Source: Fallopia convolvulus (lineage: Eukaryota > Streptophyta > Magnoliopsida > Caryophyllales > Polygonaceae). Taken from it: 64,000 nucleotides of DNA. The notes below the pieces were generated by a model. It made no database searches, was not told where the DNA came from, and saw only the letters and a list, made by a program, of their open reading frames with translations. Every line of letters begins with the position of its first letter. Position 1 is the first letter of the stretch. Below are positions 32,187 through 43,280 of the stretch, in pieces. The stretch spans positions 17,030,501 through 17,094,500 of the forward strand of contig OZ024724.1 in the NCBI GenBank assembly GCA_964016875.1, in the 5' to 3' direction. The position numbers and the translations under genes are program-made.

Positions 32187-32396
32187 CTTTTTTTTCGTTT
32201 TTTAATCGTTGGATCGGATTTTCAAGTCGTTCTTTTTTTGCTCGCGTCTATCGAATGGAATGCGTAGGCCTCGGGAAGATCTTTGTTTCGATATATTATA
32301 CGGGCGAATCCGAGACCCGGGCAAAGAGTTATGGCGGTTTGAAAATAGGGTTCGGTGCAAGGTCGATGTAAGTAAGAAATGTTGGCAAGAATGGAC

Positions 32397-32516
32397 GGTT
32401 GCGATCATACCAGCACTAATGCACCGGATCCCATCAGAACTCCGAAGTTAAGCGTGCTTGGGTGAGAGTAGTACTTGGATGGGTGACCTCCTGGGAAGTC
32501 CTCGTGTTGCACCCCT
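32397..32516 (+). rRNA. 5S rRNA: 5S rRNA gene, copy 99
   Basis: G3T, C67T, A80T. Confidence 0.92.
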
Positions 32517-32727
32517 CTTTTTTTCGTTTTTTTAATCGTTGGATCGGATTTTCAAGTCGTTCTTTTTTTGCTCGCGTCTATCGAATGGAATGCGTAGGCC
32601 TCGAGAAGATCTTTGTTTGGATATATTATACAGGTGAATCCGAGACCCGGGCAAAGAGTTATAGCGATTTGAAAATCCGGGTTCGGTGAAAGGTCGATGT
32701 AAGTAAGAAATGTTGGCAAGAATGGAC

Positions 32728-32847
32728 GGGTGCGATCATACCAACACTAATCCACCGGATCCCATCAGAACTCCGAAGTTAAGCGTGCTTGGGCGAGAGG
32801 ATTACTAGGATGGGTGACCTCCTGGGAAGTCCTCGTGTTGCACCCCT
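32728..32847 (+). rRNA. 5S rRNA: 5S rRNA gene, copy 100
   Basis: G17A, G25C, T73G, G75T. Confidence 0.93.
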
Positions 32848-33058
32848 CTTTTTTTCGTTTCTTTAATCGTTGGAATGGATTTTCAAGTCGTTCTTTTTTT
32901 GCTCGCGTCTATCGAATGGAATGCGTAGGCCTCGAGAAGATCTTTGTTTCTATAAATTATACGGGCGAATCCGAGCCTCGGGCAAAGAGGTATGGCGGTT
33001 TGAAAATCCGGGTTCGGTGAAAGGTCGATGTAAGTAAGAAATGTTGGCAAGAATGGAC

Positions 33059-33140
33059 GGGTGCGATCATACCAGCACTAATGCACGGGATCACATCATA
33101 ACTCCGAAGTTAAGCGTGGAAGTCCTCGTGTTGCACCCCT
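33059..33140 (+). pseudogene. 5S rRNA: 5S rRNA pseudogene, copy 101 (38-bp internal deletion)
   Basis: Duplicate of copy 79 at +7,204: positions 61-98 missing, with C29G, C35A, G41T. No intermediate element or box C. Next gene at 292 bp. Confidence 0.95.
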
Positions 33141-33350
33141 CTTTTTTTCGTTTTTTTAATCGTTGGATCGAATTTTCAAGTCGTTCTTTTTTTGCTCGCG
33201 TCTATCGAACGGAATGCGTAGGCCTCGAGAAGATCTTTGCTTCGATATATTATAAGGGCGAATCCGAGACCCGGGCAAAGAGTTATGGCGATTTTAAATC
33301 CGGGTTCGGTGAAAGGTCGATGTAAGTAAGAAATGTTGGCAAGAATGGAC

Positions 33351-33470
33351 GGGTGCGATCATACCAGCACTAATGCACCGGATCCCATTAGAACTCCGAA
33401 GTTAAGATTGCTTGGGCGAGAGTATTACTAGGATGGGTGACCTCCTGGGAAGTCTTCGTGTTGCACCACT
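33351..33470 (+). rRNA. 5S rRNA: 5S rRNA gene, copy 102
   Basis: C39T, C57A, G58T, G75T, C105T, C118A. From here 91 successive periods are exactly 331 bp. Confidence 0.89.
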
Positions 33471-33681
33471 ATTTTTTTCGTTTTTTTAATCGTTGGATCA
33501 AATTTTCAAGTCGTTCTTTTTTTGCTCGCGTCTATCGAATGGAATGCGTAGGCCTCGAGAAGATCTTTGTTTCGATAAATTATACGGGCGAATCCGAGAC
33601 CCGGGCAAAGAGTTATGGCGGTTTGAAAATCCGGGTTCGGTGAAAGGTCGATGTAAGTAAGAAATGTTGGCAAGAACGGAC

Positions 33682-33801
33682 GGGTGCGATCATACCAGCA
33701 CTAATGCACCGGATCCCATCAGAACTCAGAAGTTAAGCGTGCTTGGGCGAGAGTAGTACTAGGATGGGTGACCTCCTGGGAAGTCCTCGTGTTACACCCC
33801 T
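33682..33801 (+). rRNA. 5S rRNA: 5S rRNA gene, copy 103
   Basis: C47A, G113A. Upstream -5C. Confidence 0.92.
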
Positions 33802-34012
33802 CTTTTTTTCGTTTTTTTAATCGTTGGATCGGATTTTCAAGTCGTTCTTTCTTTGCTCGCGTCTATCGAACGGAATGCGTAGGCCTCGAGAAGATCTTTG
33901 TTTCGATATATTATACGGGCGAATCCGAGACCCGGGCAAAGAGTTATGGCGGTTTGAAAATCCGGGTTCGGTGAAAGGTCGATGTAAGTAAGAAATGTTG
34001 GCAAGAATGGAC

Positions 34013-34132
34013 GGGTGCGATCATACCAGCACTAATGCACCGGATCCCATCAGAACTCCGAAGTTAAGCGTGCTTGGGCGAAGGTATTACTAGGATGGGT
34101 GACCTCCTAGGAAGTCCTAGTGTTGCACCCCT
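34013..34132 (+). rRNA. 5S rRNA: 5S rRNA gene, copy 104
   Basis: G70A, A71G, G75T, G97A, C107A. Terminator T8 then GTTTTCTT. Confidence 0.92.
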
Positions 34133-34343
34133 CTTTTTTTTGTTTTCTTAATCGTTGGATCGGATTTTGAAGTCGTTCTTTTTTTGCTCGCGTCTATCGA
34201 ATGGAATGCGTAGGCCTCGAGAAGATCTTTGTTTCGATATATTATTCGGGCGAATCCGAGACCCGCGCAAAGAGTTATGGCGGTTTGAAAATTCGGGTTC
34301 GGTGAAAGGTCGATGTAAGTAAGAAATGTTGGCAAGAATGGAC

Positions 34344-34463
34344 GGTTGCGATCATACCAGCACTAATGCACCGGATCCCATCAGAACTCCGAAGTTAAGC
34401 GTGCTTGGGTGAGAGTAGTACTAGGATGGGTGACCTCCTGGGAAGTCCTCGTGTTGCACCCCT
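34344..34463 (+). rRNA. 5S rRNA: 5S rRNA gene, copy 105
   Basis: G3T, C67T. First unit of the block repeated at +7,944 bp. Confidence 0.93.
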
Positions 34464-34674
34464 CTTTTTTTCGTTTTTTTAATCGTTGGATCAAATTTTC
34501 AAGTCGTTCTTTTTTTGCTCCCGTCTATCGAATGGAATGCGTAGGCCTCGCGAAGATCTTTGTTTCGATATATTATACGGGCGAATCCGAGACCTGGACA
34601 AAGAGTTATGGCGGTTTGAAAATCCGAGTTCGGTGAAAGGTCGATGTAAGTAAGAAATGTTGGCAAGAATGCAC

Positions 34675-34794
34675 GGGTGCGATCATACCAGCACTAATGC
34701 ACCGGATCCCATAAGAACTCCGAAGTTAAGCGTGCTTGGGCGAGAGTAGTACTAGAATGGGTGACCTCCTGGGAAGTCCTCGTGTTGCACCCCT
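34675..34794 (+). rRNA. 5S rRNA: 5S rRNA gene, copy 106
   Basis: C39A, G82A. Upstream -3C. Confidence 0.92.
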
Positions 34795-35005
34795 CTTTTT
34801 TTTCGTTTTTTAATCGTTGAATCGGATTTTCAAGTCGCTCTTTTTTTGCTCGCGTCTATCGAATGGAATGCGTAGGCCTCGAGAAGATCTTTGTTTCGAT
34901 ATATTATACAGGCGAATCCGAGACCCGGGCAAAGAGTTATGGCGGTCTGAAAATCCGGGTTCGTTGCAAGGTCGATGTAAGTAAGAAATGTTGGCAAGAA
35001 TGGAC

Positions 35006-35125
35006 GGGTGCGATCATACCAGCACTAATGCACCGGATCCCATCAGAACTCCGAAGTTAAGCGTGCTTGGGCGAGAGTAGTACTAGAATGGGTGACCTCC
35101 TGGGAAGTCCTCGTGTTGCACCCCT
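35006..35125 (+). rRNA. 5S rRNA: 5S rRNA gene, copy 107
   Basis: G82A only. Confidence 0.94.
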
Positions 35126-35336
35126 CTTTTTTTTCGTTTTTTAATCGTTGAATCGGATTTTCAAGTCGCTCTTTTTTTGCTCGCGTCTATCGAATGGAAT
35201 GCGTAGGCCTCGAGAAGATCTTTGTTTCGATATATTATACAGGCGAATCCGAGACCCGGGCAAAGAGTTATGGCGGTCTGAAAATCCGGGTTCGGTGCAA
35301 GGTCGATGTAAGTAAGAAATGTTGGCAAGAATGGAC

Positions 35337-35456
35337 GGTTGCCATCATACCAGCACTAATGCACCGGATCCCATCAGAACTCCGAAGTTAAGCGTGCTTG
35401 GGTGAGAGTAGTACTAGGATGGGTGACCTCCTGGGAAGTCCTCGTGTTGCACCCCT
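35337..35456 (+). rRNA. 5S rRNA: 5S rRNA gene, copy 108
   Basis: G3T, G7C, C67T. Confidence 0.92.
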
Positions 35457-35667
35457 CTTTTTTTCGTTTTTTTAATCGTTGGATCAAATTTTCAAGTCGT
35501 TCTTTTTTTGCTCGCGTCTATCGAATGGAATGCGTAGGCCTCGAGAAGATCTTTGTTTCGATATATTATACGGGCGAATCCGAGACCCGGGCAAAGAGTT
35601 ATGGCGGTTTGAAAATCCGGGTTTTGTGAAAGGTCGATGTAAGTAAGAAATGTTGGCAAGAATGGAC

Positions 35668-35787
35668 GGGTGCGATCATACCAGCACTAATGCACCGGAT
35701 CCCATCAGAACTCCGAAGTTAAGCGTGCTTGGGCGAGAGTATTACTAGGATGGGTGACCTCCTGGGAAGTCCTCGTGTTGCACCACT
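35668..35787 (+). rRNA. 5S rRNA: 5S rRNA gene, copy 109
   Basis: G75T, C118A. Homology with the left 7,204-bp copy ends just before C118A. Confidence 0.93.
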
Positions 35788-35998
35788 ATTTTTTTCGTTT
35801 TTTTAATCGTTGGATCGGATTTTCAAGTCGTTCTTTTTTTGCTCGCGTCTATCGAATGGAATGCGTAGGCCTCGCGAAGATCTTTGTTTCGATATATTAT
35901 ACAGGCGAATCCGAGACCCGGGCAAAGAGTTATGGCGGTTTGAAAATCCGAGTTCGGTGAAAGGTCGATGTAAGTAAGAAATGTTGGCAAGAATGGAC

Positions 35999-36118
35999 GG
36001 GTGCGATCATACCAGCACTAATGCACCGGATCCCATCAGAACTCCGAAGTCAAGAGTGCTTGGGTGAGAGTAGTACTAGGATGGGTGACCTCCTGGGAAG
36101 TCCTCGTGTTGCACCCCT
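35999..36118 (+). rRNA. 5S rRNA: 5S rRNA gene, copy 110
   Basis: T53C, C57A, C67T: two changes in box A and one in the intermediate element. Confidence 0.91.
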
Positions 36119-36329
36119 CTTTTTTTCGTTTTTTTAATCGTTGGATCGGATTTTCAAGTCGTTCTTTTTTTGCTCGCGTCTATCGAACCGAATGCGTAGG
36201 CCTCGAGAAGATCTTTGTTTCGATATATTATACAGGCGAATCCGAGACCCGGGCAAAGAGTTATGGCGGTTTGAAAATCCGAGTTCGGTGAAAGGTCGAT
36301 GTAAGTAAGAAATGTTGGCAAGAATGGAC

Positions 36330-36449
36330 GGGTGCGATCATACCAACACTAATCCACCGGATCCCATCAGAACTCCGAAGTTAAGCGTGCTTGGGCGAGA
36401 GTATTACTAGGATGGGTGACCTCTTGGGAAGTCCTCGTGTTGCACCCCT
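36330..36449 (+). rRNA. 5S rRNA: 5S rRNA gene, copy 111
   Basis: G17A, G25C, G75T, C95T. Terminator only TTTTCTT, the weakest class in the window. Confidence 0.92.
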
Positions 36450-36660
36450 CTTTTCTTCGTTTCTTTAATCGTTGGATCGGATTTTCAAGTCGTTCTTTTT
36501 TTGCTCGCGTCTATCGAACGGAATGCGTAGGCCTCGAGAAGATCTTTGTTTCGATATATTATACGGGCGAATCCGAGACCCGGGCAAAGAGTTATGGCTG
36601 TTTGAAAATCCGGGTTCGGTGAAAGGTCGATGTAAGTAAGAAATGTTGGCAAGAATGGAC

Positions 36661-36780
36661 GGGTGCGATCATACCAGCACTAATGCACCGGATCCCATCA
36701 GAACTCCAAAGTTAAGCGTGCTTGGGCGAGAGTAGTACTAGGATGGGTGACCTCCTGGGAAGTCCTCGTGTTGCACCCCT
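36661..36780 (+). rRNA. 5S rRNA: 5S rRNA gene, copy 112
   Basis: G48A only (CpG to CpA). Terminator TGTTTTT. Confidence 0.94.
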
Positions 36781-36991
36781 CTGTTTTTCGTTTTTTTAAT
36801 CGTTGGATCAAATTTTCAAGTCGTTCTTTTTTTGCTCGCGTCTATCGAATGGAATGCGTAGGCCTCGAGAAGATCTTTGTTTCGATAAATTATACGGGCG
36901 AATCCGAGACCCGGGCAAAGAGTTATGGCGGTTTGAAAATCCGGGTTCGGTGAAAGGTCGATGTAAGTAAGAAATGTTGGCAAGAACGGAC

Positions 36992-37111
36992 GGGTGCGAT
37001 CATACTAGCACTAATGCACCGGATCCCATTAGAACTCCGAAGTTAAGCGTGCTTGGGCGAGAGTAGTACTAGGATGGGTGACCTCCTGGGAAGTCCTCGT
37101 GTTACACCCCT
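36992..37111 (+). rRNA. 5S rRNA: 5S rRNA gene, copy 113
   Basis: C15T, C39T, G113A. Upstream -5C. Confidence 0.92.
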
Positions 37112-37322
37112 CTTTTTTTTCGTTTTTTAATCGTTGGATCGGATTTTCAAGTCGCTCTTTTTTTGCTCGCGTCTATCGAACGGAATGCGTAGGCCTCGAG
37201 AAGATCTTTGTTTCGATATATTATACAAGCGAATCCGAGACCCGGGCAAAGAGTTATGGCGGTTTGAAAATCCGGGTTCGGTGCAAGGTCGATGTAAGTA
37301 AGAAATGTTGGCAAGAATGGAC

Positions 37323-37442
37323 GGTTGCAATCATACAATCACTAATGCACCGGATCCCATCAGAACTCCGAAGTTAAGCGTGCTTGGGTGAGAGTAGTAC
37401 TAGGATGGGTGACCTCCTGGGAAGTCCTCGTGTTGCACCCCT
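37323..37442 (+). rRNA. 5S rRNA: 5S rRNA gene, copy 114
   Basis: G3T, G7A, C15A, G17T, C67T. Two helix I and two helix II positions changed; probably unable to fold correctly. Its duplicate, copy 138, lacks three of these. Confidence 0.9.
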
Positions 37443-37653
37443 CTTTTTTTCGTTTTTTTAATCGTTGGATCAAATTTTCAAGTCGTTCTTTTTTTGCTCC
37501 CGTCTATCGAATGGAATGCGTAGGCCTCGCGAAGATCTTTGTTTCGATATATTATACGGGCGAATCCGAGACCCGGGCAAAGAGTTATGGCGGTTTGAAA
37601 ATCCGGGTTTGGTGAAAGGTCGATGTAAGTAAGAAATGTTGGCAAGAATGGAC

Positions 37654-37773
37654 GGGTGCGATCATACCAGCACTAATGCACCGGATCCCATCAGAACTCC
37701 GAAGTTAAGCGTGCTTGGGCGAGAGTATTACTAGGATGGGTGACCTCCTGGGAAGTCTTCGTGTTGCACCACT
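37654..37773 (+). rRNA. 5S rRNA: 5S rRNA gene, copy 115
   Basis: G75T, C105T, C118A. The G1-C118 pair is lost. Confidence 0.92.
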
Positions 37774-37984
37774 ATTTTTTTCGTTTTTTTAATCGTTGGA
37801 TCGGATTTTCAAGTCGTTCTTTTTTTGCTCGCGTCTATCGAATGGAATGCGTAGGCCTCGCGAAGATCTTTGTTTCGATATATTATACAGGCGAATCCGA
37901 GACCCGGGCAAAGAGTTATGGCGGTTTGAAAATCCGAGTTCGGTGAAAGGTCGATGTAAGTAAGAAATGTTGGCAAGAATGGAC

Positions 37985-38104
37985 GGGTGCGATCATACCA
38001 GCACTAATGCACCGGATCCCATCAGAACTCCGAAGTCAAGCGTGCTTGGGTGAGAGTAGTACTAGGATGGGTGACCTCCTGGGAAGTCCTCGTGTTGCAC
38101 CCCT
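37985..38104 (+). rRNA. 5S rRNA: 5S rRNA gene, copy 116
   Basis: T53C, C67T. Spacer reads TCTATGGAACGG. Confidence 0.93.
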
Positions 38105-38315
38105 CTTTTTTTCGTTTTTTTAATCGTTGGATCGGATTTTCAAGTCGTTCTTTTTTTGCTCGCGTCTATGGAACGGAATGCGTAGGCCTCGAGAAGATCT
38201 TTGTTTCGATATATTATACAGGCGAATCCGAGACCCGGGCAAAGAGTTATGGCGGTTTGAAAATCCGAGTTCGGTGAAAGGTCGATGTAAGTAAGAAATG
38301 TTGGCAAGAATGGAC

Positions 38316-38435
38316 GGGTGCGATCATACCAACACTAATCCACCGGATCCCATCAGAACTCCGAAGTTAAGCGTGCTTGGGCGAGAGTATTACTAGGATG
38401 GGTGACCTCTTGGGAAGTCCTCGTGTTGCACCCCT
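38316..38435 (+). rRNA. 5S rRNA: 5S rRNA gene, copy 117
   Basis: G17A, G25C, G75T, C95T. Terminator TTTTCTT. Confidence 0.92.
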
Positions 38436-38646
38436 CTTTTCTTCGTTTTTTTAATCGTTGGATCGGATTTTCAAGTCGTTCATTTTTTGCTCGCGTCTAT
38501 CGAATGGAATGCGTAGGCCTCGAGAAGATCTTTGTTTGGATATATTATACAGGTGAATCCGAGACCCGGGCAAAGAGTTATAGCGATTTGAAAATCCGGG
38601 TTCGGTGAAAGGTCGATGTAAGTAAGAAATGTTGGCAAGAATGGAC

Positions 38647-38766
38647 GGGTGCGATCATACCAACACTAATCCACCGGATCCCATCAGAACTCCGAAGTTA
38701 AGCGTGCTTGGGCGAGAGGATTACTAGGATGGGTGACCTCCTGGGAAGTCCTCGTGTTGCACCCCT
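38647..38766 (+). rRNA. 5S rRNA: 5S rRNA gene, copy 118
   Basis: G17A, G25C, T73G, G75T. Confidence 0.93.
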
Positions 38767-38977
38767 CTTTTTTTCGTTTCTTTAATCGTTGGAATGGATT
38801 TTCAAGTCGTTCTTTTTTTGCTCGCGTCTATCGAATGGAATGCGTAGGCCTCGAGAAGATCTTTGTTTCGATAAATTATACGGGCGAATCCGAGCCTCGG
38901 GCAAAGAGGTATGGCGGTTTGAAAATCCGGGTTCGGTGAAAGGTCGATGTAAGTAAGAAATGTTGGCAAGAATGGAC

Positions 38978-39097
38978 GGGTGCGATCATACCAGCACTAA
39001 TGCACGGGATCACATCATAACTCCGAAGTTAAGCGTGCTTGGGCGAGAGTAGTACTAGGATGGGTGACCTCCTGGGAAGTCCTTGTGTTGCAGCCCT
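38978..39097 (+). rRNA. 5S rRNA: 5S rRNA gene, copy 119
   Basis: C29G, C35A, G41T, C107T, C116G. C116G breaks the G3 pair of helix I. Full-length relative of pseudogene 79 in its 5' half. Confidence 0.91.
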
Positions 39098-39308
39098 CTT
39101 TTTTTCGTTTCTTTAATCGTTGGATCGGATTTTCAAGTCGTTCTTTTTTTGCTCGTGTGTATCGAACGGAATGCGTAGGCCTCGAGAAGATCTTTGTTTC
39201 GATATATTATACGGGCGAATCCGAGACCCGGGCAAAGAGTTATGGCGGTTTGAAAATCCGGGTTCGGTGAAAGGTCGATGTAAGTAAGAAATGTTGGCAA
39301 GAATGGAC

Positions 39309-39428
39309 GGGTGCGATCATACCAGCACTAATGCACCGGATCCCATCAGAACTCCGAAGTTAAGCGTGCTTGGGCGAAGGTATTACTAGGATGGGTGACC
39401 TCCTAGGAAGTCCTAGTGTTGCACCCCT
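39309..39428 (+). rRNA. 5S rRNA: 5S rRNA gene, copy 120
   Basis: G70A, A71G, G75T, G97A, C107A. Terminator T8 then GTTTTCTT. Confidence 0.92.
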
Positions 39429-39639
39429 CTTTTTTTTGTTTTCTTAATCGTTGGATCGGATTTTGAAGTCGTTCTTTTTTTGCTCGCGTCTATCGAATGG
39501 AATGCGTAGGCCTCGAGAAGATCTTTGTTTCGATATATTATTCGGGCGAATCCGAGACCCGCGCAAAGAGTTATGGCGGTTTGAAAATTCGGGTTCGGTG
39601 AAAGGTCGATGTAAGTAAGAAATGTTGGCAAGAATGGAC

Positions 39640-39759
39640 GGGTGCGATCATACCAGCACTAATGCACTGGATCCCATCAGAACTCCGAAGTTAAGCGTGC
39701 TTGGGCGAGAGAAGTACTAGGATGGGTGACCTCCTGGGAAGTCCTCGTGTTGCACCCCT
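39640..39759 (+). rRNA. 5S rRNA: 5S rRNA gene, copy 121
   Basis: C29T (CpG to TpG), T73A. Confidence 0.93.
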
Positions 39760-39970
39760 CTTTTTTTCGTTTTTTTAATCGTTGGATCGAATTTTCAAGT
39801 CGTTCTTTTTTTGCTCGCGTCTATCGAACGGAATGCGTAGGCCTCGAGAAGATCTTTGTTTCGATATATTATACGGGCGAATCCGAGACCCAGGCAAAGA
39901 GTTATGGCTGTTTGAAAATCCGGGTTCGGTGAAAGGTCGATGTAAGTAAGAAATGTTGGCAAGAATGGAC

Positions 39971-40090
39971 GGGTGCGATCATACCAGCACTAATGCACCG
40001 GATCCCATCAGAACTCCGAAGTTAAGCGTGCTTGGGCGAGAGTAGTACTAGGATGGGTGACCTCCTGGGAAGTCCTCGTGTTGCACCCCT
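39971..40090 (+). rRNA. 5S rRNA: 5S rRNA gene, copy 122 (consensus)
   Basis: No substitution, but the terminator is split as TGTTTTT. Confidence 0.97.
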
Positions 40091-40301
40091 CTGTTTTTCG
40101 TTTTTTTAATCGTTGGATCAAATTTTCAAGTCGTTCTTTTTTTGCTCGCGTCTATCGAATGGAATGCGTAGGCCTCGAGAAGATCTTTGTTTCGATAAAT
40201 TATACGGGCGAATCCGAGACCCGGGCAAAGAGTTATGGCGGTTTGAAAATCCGGGTTCGGTGAAAGGTCGATGTAAGTAAGAAATGTTGGCAAGAACGGA
40301 C

Positions 40302-40421
40302 GGGTGCGATCATACCAGCACTAATGCACCGGATCCCATCAGAACTCCGAAGTTAAGCGTGCTTGGGCGAGAGTAGTACTAGGATGGGTGACCTCCTGGG
40401 AAGTCCTCGTGTTACACCCCT
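40302..40421 (+). rRNA. 5S rRNA: 5S rRNA gene, copy 123
   Basis: G113A. Upstream -5C. Confidence 0.94.
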
Positions 40422-40632
40422 CTTTTTTTTCGTTTTTTAATCGTTGGATCGGATTTTCAAGTCGCTCTTTTTTTGCTCGCGTCTATCGAACGGAATGCGT
40501 AGGCCTCGAGAAGATCTTTGTTTCGATATATTATACAGGCGAATCCGAGACCCGGGCAAAGAGTTATGGCGGTTTGAAAATCCGGGTTCGGTGCAAGGTC
40601 GATGTAAGTAAGAAATGTTGGCAAGAATGGAC

Positions 40633-40752
40633 GGTTGCGATCATACCAGCACTAATGCACCGGATCCCATCAGAACTCCGAAGTTAAGCGTGCTTGGGTG
40701 AGAGTAGTACTAGGATGGGTGACCTCCTGGGAAGTCCTCGTGTTGCACCCCT
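40633..40752 (+). rRNA. 5S rRNA: 5S rRNA gene, copy 124
   Basis: G3T, C67T. Confidence 0.93.
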
Positions 40753-40963
40753 CTTTTTTTCGTTTTTTTAATCGTTGGATCAAATTTTCAAGTCGTTCTT
40801 TTTTTGCTCCCGTCTATCGAATGGAATGCGTAGGCCTCGCGAAGATCTTTGTTTCGATATATTATACGGGCGAATCCGAGACCTGGACAAAGAGTTATGG
40901 CGGTTTGAAAATCCGAGTTCGGTGAAAGGTCGATGTAAGTAAGAAATGTTGGCAAGAATGCAC

Positions 40964-41083
40964 GGGTGCGATCATACCAGCACTAATGCACCGGATCCCA
41001 TAAGAACTCCGAAGTTAAGCGTGCTTGGGCGAGAGTAGTACTAGAATGGGTGACCTCCTGGGAAGTCCTCGTGTTGCACCCCT
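40964..41083 (+). rRNA. 5S rRNA: 5S rRNA gene, copy 125
   Basis: C39A, G82A. Upstream -3C. Confidence 0.92.
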
Positions 41084-41294
41084 CTTTTTTTTCGTTTTTT
41101 AATCGTTGAATCGGATTTTCAAGTCGCTCTTTTTTTGCTCGCGTCTATCGAATGGAATGCGTAGGCCTCGAGAAGATCTTTGTTTCGATATATTATACAG
41201 GCGAATCCGAGACCCGGGCAAAGAGTTATGGCGGTCTGAAAATCCGGGTTCGGTGCAAGGTCGATGTAAGTAAGAAATGTTGGCAAGAATGGAC

Positions 41295-41414
41295 GGGTGC
41301 GATCATACCAGCACTAATGCACCGGATCCCATCAGAACTCCGAAGTTAAGCGTGCTTGGGCGAGAGTAGTACTAGAATGGGTGACCTCCTGGGAAGTCCT
41401 CGTGTTGCACCCCT
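41295..41414 (+). rRNA. 5S rRNA: 5S rRNA gene, copy 126
   Basis: G82A. The spacer after it is a mosaic and forms the join of a five-unit duplication. Confidence 0.94.
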
Positions 41415-41625
41415 CTTTTTTTTCGTTTTTTAATCGTTGAATCGGATTTTCAAGTCGCTCTTTTTTTGCTCGCGTCTATCGAACGGAATGCGTAGGCCTC
41501 GAGAAGATCTTTGTTTCGATATATTATACGGGAGAATCCGAGACCCGGGCAAAGAGTTATGGCTGTTTGAAAATCCGGGTTCGGTGAAAGGTCGATGTAA
41601 GTAAGAAATGTTGGCAAGAATGGAC

Positions 41626-41745
41626 GGGTGCGATCATACCAGCACTAATGCACCGGATCCCATCAGAACTCCGAAGTTAAGCGTGCTTGGGCGAGAGTAG
41701 TACTAGGATGGGTGACCTCCTGGGAAGTCCTCGTGTTGCACCCCT
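41626..41745 (+). rRNA. 5S rRNA: 5S rRNA gene, copy 127 (consensus)
   Basis: No substitution; terminator TGTTTTT. Spacer has GAAGATATTTG. Confidence 0.97.
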
Positions 41746-41956
41746 CTGTTTTTCGTTTTTTTAATCGTTGGATCAAATTTTCAAGTCGTTCTTTTTTTGC
41801 TCGCGTCTATCGAATGGAATGCGTAGGCCTCGAGAAGATATTTGTTTCGATAAATTATACGGGCGAATCCGAGACCCGGGCAAAGAGTTATGGCGGTTTG
41901 AAAATCCGGGTTCGGTGAAAGGTCGATGTAAGTAAGAAATGTTGGCAAGAACGGAC

Positions 41957-42076
41957 GGGTGCGATCATACCAGCACTAATGCACCGGATCCCATCAGAAC
42001 TCCGAAGTTAAGCGTGCTTGGGCGAGAGTAGTACTAGGATGGGTGACCTCCTGGGAAGTCCTCGTGTTACACCCCT
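41957..42076 (+). rRNA. 5S rRNA: 5S rRNA gene, copy 128
   Basis: G113A. Upstream -5C. Confidence 0.94.
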
Positions 42077-42287
42077 CTTTTTTTTCGTTTTTTAATCGTT
42101 GGATCGGATTTTCAAGTCGCTCTTTTTTTGCTCGCGTCTATCGAACGGAATGCGTAGGCCTCGAGAAGATCTTTGTTTCGATATATTATACAGGCGAATC
42201 CGAGACCCGGGCAAAGAGTTATGGCGGTTTGAAAATCCGGGTTCGGTGCAAGGTCGATGTAAGTAAGAAATGTTGGCAAGAATGGAC

Positions 42288-42407
42288 GGTTGCGATCATA
42301 CCAGCACTAATGCACCGGATCCCATCAGAACTCCGAAGTTAAGCGTGCTTGGGTGAGAGTAGTACTAGGATGGGTGACCTCCTGGGAAGTCCTCGTGTTG
42401 CACCCCT
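42288..42407 (+). rRNA. 5S rRNA: 5S rRNA gene, copy 129
   Basis: G3T, C67T. Confidence 0.93.
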
Positions 42408-42618
42408 CTTTTTTTCGTTTTTTTAATCGTTGGATCAAATTTTCAAGTCGTTCTTTTTTTGCTCCCGTCTATCGAATGGAATGCGTAGGCCTCGCGAAGA
42501 TCTTTGTTTCGATATATTATACGGGCGAATCCGAGACCTGGACAAAGAGTTATGGCGGTTTGAAAATCCGAGTTCGGTGAAAGGTCGATGTAAGTAAGAA
42601 ATGTTGGCAAGAATGCAC

Positions 42619-42738
42619 GGGTGCGATCATACCAGCACTAATGCACCGGATCCCATAAGAACTCCGAAGTTAAGCGTGCTTGGGCGAGAGTAGTACTAGA
42701 ATGGGTGACCTCCTGGGAAGTCCTCGTGTTGCACCCCT
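42619..42738 (+). rRNA. 5S rRNA: 5S rRNA gene, copy 130
   Basis: C39A, G82A. Upstream -3C. Confidence 0.92.
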
Positions 42739-42949
42739 CTTTTTTTTCGTTTTTTAATCGTTGAATCGGATTTTCAAGTCGCTCTTTTTTTGCTCGCGTC
42801 TATCGAATGGAATGCGTAGGCCTCGAGAAGATCTTTGTTTCGATATATTATACAGGCGAATCCGAGACCCGGGCAAAGAGTTATGGCGGTTTGAAAATCC
42901 GGGTTCGTTGCAAGGTCGATGTAAGTAAGAAATGTTGGCAAGAATGGAC

Positions 42950-43069
42950 GGGTGCGATCATACCAGCACTAATGCACCGGATCCCATCAGAACTCCGAAG
43001 TTAAGCGTGCTTGGGCGAGAGTAGTACTAGAATGGGTGACCTCCTGGGAAGTCCTCGTGTTGCACCCCT
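42950..43069 (+). rRNA. 5S rRNA: 5S rRNA gene, copy 131
   Basis: G82A. Spacer T-run broken as TTTTTTAGCTCG. Confidence 0.94.
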
Positions 43070-43280
43070 CTTTTTTTTCGTTTTTTAATCGTTGAATCGG
43101 ATTTTCAAGTCGCTCTTTTTTAGCTCGCGTCTATCGAATGGAATGCGTAGGCCTCGAGAAGATCTTTGTTTCGATATATTATACAGGCGAATCCGAGACC
43201 CGGGCAAAGAGTTATGGCGGTCTGAAAATCCGGGTTCGGTGCAAGGTCGATGTAAGTAAGAAATGTTGGCAAGAATGGAC

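Larger units (their letters stand above)
28539..35742 (+). repeat. 7,204-bp tandem duplication, right copy
   Basis: Matches the left copy. The one substitution I noticed is A32T in gene 93 (position 30,480 against 23,276). Homology runs on to about 35,784, just before C118A of gene 109, so the exchange point lies in the last 45 bases of a 5S gene. Confidence 0.93.
34344..41483 (+). repeat. Block repeated at +7,944 bp (copy 1)
   Basis: Genes 105-126 match genes 129-150 in order, at exactly 24 units distance, with scattered private changes (for example C57A in gene 110 and G99A in gene 132). Confidence 0.88.
39971..43280 (+). repeat. Five-unit tandem duplication (2 x 1,655 bp)
   Basis: Genes 122-126 and 127-131 carry the same series of alleles: consensus, G113A, G3T/C67T, C39A/G82A, G82A. 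The join is in the mosaic spacer after gene 126. Confidence 0.88.
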
